The notes beneath the pieces were generated by a model. That model saw only the letters and a program-made list of their open reading frames with translations. It was not told the DNA's origin and ran no database searches. From Cladobotryum mycophilum (Eukaryota > Ascomycota > Sordariomycetes > Hypocreales > Hypocreaceae), in assembly GCA_036429605.1 (NCBI GenBank), contig JAVFKD010000010.1, forward strand, positions 124,001 to 188,000: a DNA stretch of 64,000 nucleotides, read 5' to 3'. The translations under genes and the position numbers were made by a program. Positions 57,211 to 64,000 of the stretch are shown piece after piece. Position 1 is the first letter of the stretch; every line of letters begins with the position of its first letter.

Positions 57211-58685
57211 CTAAAACACTGCTTTTGGTCCCCATCCAACAACAAGACTCCGAGTAACATAGAGAGTGACTGCCGCTGCCAGATACAAAACTCCACTGAA
57301 GATGATGGCGCCAAAGTACTCTCCATGATCCGCTCTCAAGATTGCGCCAGTGATGGGAAGACCGATCAAGACTCCGAATGAAGTAATAAAAAAGGCTGTA
57401 CCAGTGCGCTTTCCGATGTCTTCAATCTTGCATACCTTGCTGATGCAAACCGGCGTCACACTTATCGCTGCTCCAGACCAAAACCCGTATAGGACGGCAA
57501 AAGATGTGATGGCTGCCTCATTGCTCCCTGCAGTGTACCAGAGTCCAAAGATGAGGGCGGCGCAGCATAGGGAAGTAAATCCAAGGACATTGAATGCTCC
57601 GAAGCGGTCTGCTGCATACCCAGGAAGGGCACGGCCAGGAATAGCGCCGGCATTGAGAAAGGCGCTCTGGAGGTAGGCATTTTGGGTGGACATGCCTGCG
57701 TGGACGGCATATAAAGCGATGAATGTATACGGAACGAGAACGGCAAACTCGACGAGGAAGACGGCGAGCGTGGTAAGTCCATACCTTACGTCTCGAAGGG
57801 CCTTGAGATCAATCACGCCGCCCGCCTGTTTGTTGTCGGGAAGACGCTTGCGCATGAGAAAGCCGGAAAGGAAGGTCATCAGTAAACATATGAAGCCGAT
57901 TATGCGTGTTGACCAGGCAAATCCGATCCTGGGAGTAAGGTAGAGAATGATGAGCGGGAATATGATGCCACCAATGCCCCCGGCCGTGCAGGCAATGCCG
58001 GTGGCGAGAGCGCGGCGATCATGAAACCAGTGACCTATGATGGCGATGGCAGGATTGAAGAGAAGAGAGGCTGAAATGCCACCGAGGACGCCAAAGCAAA
58101 GAAAGAATTGATAGAATTCTGTTGAAAAGAAATTAGATGCCGTCGTAAGGGGTAGGAAGGGGGAAGAGGCAACGGTAGTAAGAAAAGCGAACCTTTGCAT
58201 AGGCCGATGAGCATCATGGAAGCAACAATGCCAATATTCCCAGGAATAATCAACAAACGTACATCGTATGAGTCGAAAATGGGGCCTAGGGCGGAAGAAT
58301 TTATCAGTACCAAGTCAATGTCATGGTGGTGTTTGCCAATAAACGATCCATGGATGTGACTCATGAAAGCCATTGCCTGTTTTACCTACCAACTTGGGCA
58401 CCGCAAAAGTAGAGAAAGAATGCATAGCTGCTGAATATCCATGCTATTGTAGATTCGGGGAGATGCTTGAGCTCGTTGTCCGTTAACCTGGCTTGGAGGA
58501 CGGCTAGTGTATTGAGAAGGCCCATGGAGGGCATCATGGCTGCCCAAGAACCCAGCACAACGAGCCATGCTCGGAGACCGCCATCTGGGTAGGTTGCGGT
58601 GGATATTTCAGTTTCTGGCAAGGTTAGTTAGGATTGACTTGAAGTGCTGTGATGATGATGGAAAAAACCAACCTATTCCTCCCAT
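57211..58685 (-). CDS. MFS transporter, monocarboxylate-transporter-like, four exons
   Basis: Exons: 58685-58673 (13 nt), 58614-58390, 58285-58193 and 58118-57211; total 413 codons. The tiny first exon (MGGI plus one base) is needed because the main frame has no ATG before YPDGGLRAWLVVLGSW, the usual fungal MCT N-terminus. Twelve membrane segments can be traced, with ISASLLFNPAIAIIGHWFHDRRALATGIA (loop 4-5 region), PGYAADRFG (the loop 8-9 MFS motif) and a central acidic/basic loop. Family role: proton-linked or facilitated transport of monocarboxylates or related acids across the plasma membrane; fungal paralogues often sit in metabolite clusters. The substrate is unknown. The gene looks intact. 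Confidence 0.88.
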
Positions 58686-60330
58686 CTTAACTTTTTCTAT
58701 GGGTGCGGCCAATTGTAATTTAGAGCAGATATTAGATCTCTTATCTAAATCTAGAGCAGCTTTTCAATATTCCGATAAGAGCTTGATGTTAAGTTGAACA
58801 TTTTTTCTGATAAAAATTTACAAGATTATTGTCCATAATATATATAAGATAACACATTGTAAAACTAAAACCGCTTTTGGCAGTGGATTCCATTCGAGTC
58901 TTTTATCCAATGGCCGGTTGAAAGTACCAACTGAGATCGGCTTGGATGCCCACATATTGTGGTTTGATTCGGCTTAAGAGGTTTAATGCGATGCACCGAG
59001 CATCGCGCAATTTAAAGCGAATACGAGATTGAATAAGTGCACATTCAAAAATTGTCAGCAACCTTTTTTACGTGAGATGCGTTTTCCAGGGTGGTGTCTA
59101 GGGTAATGAACCCATCCTTTGAGGTGCATCCGCTGAAGCCGAGTGTGTCTTGTTTGGTTACGGAATACTCCATGGCCGTTTAATACTGGACGTTTAACTC
59201 TCCTCCCTACTAGGTATGCACGTTATTACCATTGTCAGTCCGTAGTACTCTCTGTACACTATTTTCTAAGTGGCTGCATGCATGTCTTGATTTACCATGC
59301 CATGTCAATTAATTTTTATTTGTATTTTATTTTTTTATTTTTATTTTTAGGGAACCTTGCCTGTATTTGCTCTGGTCTGTAAAAGCATGAACGCTGATCA
59401 TCCCGCAGTCATCTCGATCTGGCCAATCGGGAGGACAGCCTCTGAGTAAAAACAGACGCGTGGGTCTCTATTGATGTACATACAAGTACCTAGGTACCTA
59501 GGCATGTACTACATCTGATCCATGCCATGCAGCCGCCAGCAGCAGCCCACAATGCCTACCTAGGTACCCATACCCATGCCCATGCTCCATGCATGCACAT
59601 GGAGTCTCTGAAGCTCTACTGGTTAAAATAAAAAAAAATAAAAAAAGAGAGCTCTCCAGTGTCGATGCATTTGATCCTTGCAACAAACAAGTTATCTTGC
59701 AGCGCTTGGCCAATTGACATTATTACTCTCTTCATGCCACCGCCGCTGCATAATAATCAACCCCTTCTCCTCTCCTCCCCCAACCCAATCCTACCCAAGC
59801 CAATGCAAACCTACCTGCCCCAAACCAAACATGGCTGGCTCAATCCATCATCATCCCTTACGCGAGCAGCATCAGCTCTTACTTGTATTACAGCAGCTAA
59901 TTAGCCGTGCTAGCGTCTGCTTTACGGAGCACTACCTCCAGCCAGCACTCCCTTTATCAGCTTCCAGGTTCCCATCACTCTGATATGCAGCCATCTCACG
60001 TGTAGTCAAGCCTCCGCGACTCTGCTTACGATCCAGTACTTCTATGACGCGAGCAATCTGTCTCCCCCCAAAGCCGATCCAGCCTCATCAAGAAGAAAGG
60101 GTTTCATCGCCAGTCATCCATCCATCCATCCATCAATTCGTTCCCCATTGGATTGGCTGTCTACGATACCTACTTTTACCTACCTTGACGAACCCAAAGA
60201 ACCAGAATGCAAATAACCAGGGACGGGAACAAAACACATTGAACCTTTCTCTTGCTTTCTTTTTCTTTTCTTCGCAGGATGTCTCGTTTGCGCCGCGACA
60301 ACCGAGATTTACTTTGATCGCTCGATCAAG
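58686..60330. promoter_or_regulatory. Long upstream region of the histidine kinase
   Basis: 1.6 kb contains AT-rich tracts (59310-59350, 59630-59648), repeated TACCTAGGTA palindromes (about 59485-59502 and 59557-59567), (CATC)5 at 60115-60134 and a pyrimidine-rich stretch ending TTCTTCGCAG at 60276, which could be a 5'UTR splice acceptor. No coding gene is supported. Confidence 0.5.
60115..60134 (+). repeat. (CATC)5 tetranucleotide repeat
   Basis: Five tandem CATC units about 200 bp upstream of the kinase start codon. Confidence 0.9.
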
Positions 60331-63300
60331 ATGAGAGTCGCAATCCGAGAACAGCTCGCTGCGCTCGTCATCTTTGCCGTCCTCATCGCCCTCGCCATCG
60401 TCTCGATTCCCACTTGGATCTTTGTTCACAACTTCGTCATTGATGTCGAATCCGACGGCCTCTCCTTAACCGCTTCCCTCAAAGCATCAAGAATCGCCTC
60501 CGAACTCGATCTAGCCCAGACCATCTGCCAGACCGTCGCGACACGAATCCTCCTACAACAAGCCTTTGTCGACTTTTACAATGGCAACTCCACCAATCCC
60601 TTCGACAATGCCCGAGCCGACCTGCAAATCGCCATGAGCACAGCCCGTCTCACGGGTTTGCTCCAGGCGAGATTATACTCTAGGAATGATACTGGCGATC
60701 CAAACGGCCTTGTCAGTGTGACCGGCACTGGCGTGGGCAACCAGACCGATAATATACAACTCCCCTATCTTGCGCCGGATGGGTCCAGAGTCAATCTTAG
60801 CGATACGGAATTTGGTTACCCGCCGTCTCTCTACCCAAACATCACATATATGAACCTTGGGTATCCGAATCCCTACGTTCCGTCCACCCCGGCCTTTGGC
60901 GCATATGCTTTTCCAGGCGTCAACCTAACTGGTGGTGGGGGACTCGTTCTTGGGCCTCTGATAATCAACGAAACGTATGCGTTGATCTCCCTCACAGTCC
61001 CTGTTAGATCGTTTTCCATCGCCAATTTCATCCTCGGTTACATGACCCTGATTATCTCGGCCGGCTCCTTGATTGACGTCCAACTGTCCCGCGAAGGCTT
61101 GAGCTCAACCGGAGTGGTGCTCCTGGTTGGTCCTGATCATCCCTCCAACCGATTTAATACGACCCTACGTCCCAGCAATAACACATATTCGCCACCCAAG
61201 CATGCCTTTGCCAACACCCTGGTCCGCTTTGTCCTTCCTCCCATCTCCGTTCTTGGGCAAACCAATCGACATTCCAATCAAGATTACGTTGATGGCGACT
61301 ATGATAAATCTTTCACGGTATCGCAGTACCCGGCTCTCCTCGATGTCTACTCTCGCAAAATTTCGCAGCCGAATAATTCTACGGCAATCTTGTCCACCAA
61401 GAACGAGCAAGGTGTTCCTGTTGCTGTTGGCGTCGCTCGTCCAGAGTCCACTCTCGTCGACTGGGCCATTGTCGTGGAAAAAGCTAGGAGCGAGGCATAC
61501 GAACCGATTGACACATTGAGGAATATTCTTCTGGGATGCGTTTTTGGCACTGCTGGCCTCGTCATACTGTTGGTCTTTCCTTGCGCCCATCTCAGCGTTC
61601 TCCCTATTCGACGGCTCAAGACTGCTACGGAAAAGTCCATTGCCCCACCTGGGTATGAAGACGAGTTTGACGAAGATTTTGATGAAGAGCACCCGGGCTC
61701 CGGGGCCAATAGCTCCCAGAGATCCAAGAAGGGCATCCTTGCGAGCATTCACCGGAGACTTTTCAAGAGACGGAAGGCGAGAGCGACCGACGGTGACAGC
61801 GAGGCACATCGTCGTGTGTTCAAGATTCCCGGTCGCGTCGAGGTTCGCAAACATTATGTCACCGACGAACTGACTGAGCTCACGCAGACGTTTAACGAGA
61901 TGACGTCTGAGTTATTAAAGCAGTACACATCACTCGAGGAGAAGGTCGCCGAGAGGACCCGGGAACTGGAGATTAGCAAGAGAGCGGCAGAAGCTGCCAA
62001 CGAGAGCAAGACACTTTTCATCGCCAATATTTCTCACGAGTTAAAGACACCACTGAATGGCATCATGGGCATGTGCGCCGTTTGCATGGAGGAAGACGAT
62101 GTTATGCGTATTAAACAATCACTCAAGACTCTGTATAGATCTGGTATGTTGTCTTGTTTACTTACTCTTTGCCGTTTACTAACTAAAACTAGGTGACCTC
62201 CTACTCCACCTTCTCGAAGATCTCCTCAGCTTTTCCAAGAACCAGATTGGCCAGCATGTTAGCCTGGAAGAGAAGGAATTCCGTTTGGGCGACATTAGGT
62301 CACAGATGCTGTCTATTTTTGACATGCAAGTACGGGAGAGCAAGATAACTTTCGCCGTCAACTTCATCAGCTCCGATGCTGTCAATGGCGAGCTGAGCGT
62401 CAGTCCCGAGCCCATCAGCATAGAGAAAAAGCTACCCGCTCTGGGACCCTCTGGCATGGGCCGTCTCAAGGACGCATATCTCTGGGGAGACCAGCACAGA
62501 ATTTTGCAAGTCATGATCAACCTGGTCAGCAACAGTCTCAAGTTTACTCCGGCTGGAGGCAGGGTGCAGCTGAGAATTCGCTGCATTGGCGAGGTTGAGC
62601 GTGGTAGTGATGATAGTAGGACGTCGTCATTCTCCAGGAGCGGCTCCGGCAGAGTTGGACGCAGCCGGCATAGGGCAAGTTCAGGATCTACACGTTCCGC
62701 CACTTCCAGAGCTACGGGCAATACGCTTGGCACAGCTCTTGCCATCAATCCCATGGACCCCAAAGCTACGCCGCATGTCCAGATTAGAGAGAGATCACCA
62801 ACGCCGCCGCCGCCGAACGCCAAGCCATACATGTTCGAGTTCGAAGTAGAGGACACTGGCCCAGGTATTCCCGACCATATGCAGGAGAAAATATTTGAGC
62901 CCTTTGTGCAGGGCGATCTTGGCTTGTCAAAACGCTTTGGGGGAACTGGTTTGGGGTTGAGTATTTGCTCGCAGCTCGCCAAGCTGATGGGTGGCTCCAT
63001 CGCCCTCTCTAGCACGGTGGGTGTGGGCTCGACGTTTACGATGCAGATTCCACTTAAATATGTAAAGGATCGCCCCCCAGCACTGCATCCAGTAGCACAA
63101 AATCCAGACCACCCAGCGTCGGGTCCAATGGTGGCAATCACCGCAACTCTCTCAACGGTTCGACGCCTGAACAGACGACGACTAACAGTACGTCCAATGT
63201 GCTGGAGGGTAAACTGCCTCGTCTGGTGGGCCTCAGCGCTCCATTCTTCGCGGCGAAACCCAATGCTGCTCTCCCTAGCAAAGAAGACCAGGCTGCAGTT

Positions 63301-63807
63301 ATCGACAAGGCCATGGCGAACAAGGCTGGCCAGGGCAAGCTGCGCGTCCTGATTGCCGATGATAACTCGACAAATATTGAAGTTGTGAGTAGAATGCTTA
63401 AACTCGAAGATGTCTACGATGTCAGCATTGCCTCGGATGGCCAAGAGGCGTACGAGCTTGTCAAGGCAAACATGGAGAGGAATCTGCGTTTCGACGTCAT
63501 CTTTATGGATGTTCAGATGCCTAACCTTGACGGTTTGCAATCCACTCGGCTTATCCGGAAAATGGGCTACTCAGAGCCCATCGTTGCTCTCACTGCCTTT
63601 TCGGAAGAGAGCAATGTGAAGGAATGCATAGAATCTGGCATGGATGAGTTCTTGAGCAAACCTATTCGACGGCCAGCTCTCAAGAAGGTGCTCAAGAAGT
63701 TTGTCACCATTCCCGAGGAGCCAGAGATTGCTGGTGTGACGAAGAGGGCAGCCATGGATAAGATGCCCAAAGCAATGAATGGAAGCAGCCCAGCTGTGAC
63801 TGTGTAG
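60331..63807 (+). CDS. SLN1: SLN1-type hybrid histidine kinase (osmosensor), frame broken at a C run
   Basis: Exon 1 is 60331-62143, then a 49-nt intron, then exon 2 from 62193. The N-terminus MRVAIREQLAALVIFAVLIALA is the first membrane helix. An outside domain rich in N-glycosylation sites runs to a second helix near residue 398, followed by a HAMP/coiled-coil linker with acidic and basic tracts. The HisKA box is ANISHELKTPLNG (phospho-His near 569), the N-box INLVSNSLKF, a long Ser/Arg-rich insert, G1 DTGPGIP and G2 FGGTGLGLSI. After LKYVKDR the frame slips at six C (63073-63078); one added base rejoins it to a Ser/Thr linker and a receiver domain (LIADDNSTNIEVV, FMDVQMPNLDG with phospho-Asp near 1044, EFLSKP), total 1,142 aa. 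Known role: plasma-membrane sensor feeding the HOG MAP-kinase pathway. Confidence 0.9.
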
Positions 63808-64000
63808 AAGTCGATAGAGTGCTTCATGTGAACGAATGCGCAGCCCGTTCCCTCGAGGCTACAAGATCCCTTCGACGGCTGTTGTCTGATTGCCGAATTC
63901 TCGTTCCCAAGATTCTGCTTGCAGAGAATGACTGCGACCACAGTTTAATCATGGTAGACCGGTGAAAGGTCATGGTGCAGCGGAACATGCCGCTTTAGAC
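63808..64000. other. 3' flank of the histidine kinase
   Basis: Short downstream stretch to the window end. Nothing recognised. Confidence 0.6.

Noticed and set aside
39494..58685. A classical secondary-metabolite cluster with a core synthase
   Set aside because: No PKS, NRPS, terpene cyclase or DMATS sequence is present anywhere in the window.
62179..63540. 453-codon minus-strand ORF
   Set aside because: Antisense shadow of the histidine-kinase exon; no family motifs of its own.

Overview
The window is nuclear DNA of a filamentous ascomycete (Pezizomycotina, most likely Sordariomycetes/Hypocreales; the order is inferred from the gene families, not proven). Evidence: many short introns (about 50-110 nt) with CTAAC/CTAAT branch sites, Zn2Cys6 and C2H2/fungal-trans regulators, a LaeA-type methyltransferase, P450s, secreted GH5 and GH18 enzymes, small secreted cysteine-rich proteins, an SLN1-type hybrid histidine kinase, an intron-containing tRNA-Val, and an AT-rich island with transition-only repeat divergence that looks like repeat-induced point mutation (RIP).

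Layout. 0-17 kb: a partial S9 serine peptidase, a secreted GH5 exo-beta-1,3-glucanase, two divergent paralogous small secreted cysteine-rich proteins, a GH18 chitinase and a polytopic membrane protein. 17-24 kb: a gene-poor stretch. 24-28 kb: the wreck of a very large fungal gene. 28.6-30.5 kb: an AT-rich island holding inverted and direct repeats and a solo LTR with an intact 5-bp target duplication; a small secreted cysteine-rich (effector-like) gene sits at its right edge. 31-35 kb: a P450 and a LaeA-like methyltransferase diverging from one 305-bp intergenic region. 35-39 kb: a secreted 174-residue protein, a dual-specificity phosphatase and tRNA-Val(AAC).

39.5-58.7 kb is dense with oxidative, hydrolytic, regulatory and transport genes, nearly all on the minus strand: a DUF4863 / 4-hydroxylaminobenzoate-lyase-like protein, a flavin monooxygenase, a Zn2Cys6 regulator, a type-B carboxylesterase, an alpha/beta hydrolase, a HAD hydrolase, a pisatin-demethylase-like P450, a C2H2 regulator and a monocarboxylate-type MFS transporter. 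No polyketide, peptide or terpene synthase is present, so I read it as a candidate catabolic or detoxification cluster rather than a classical biosynthetic one. 60.3-63.8 kb is the osmosensing-type histidine kinase.

Exon models were built by hand from splice signals and checked by frame closure. Four genes (chitinase, membrane protein, alpha/beta hydrolase, histidine kinase) each close perfectly only if one base is added in a mononucleotide run. That points to systematic homopolymer contraction in the assembly rather than four pseudogenes. Several introns appear to use GC donors or AAG acceptors.
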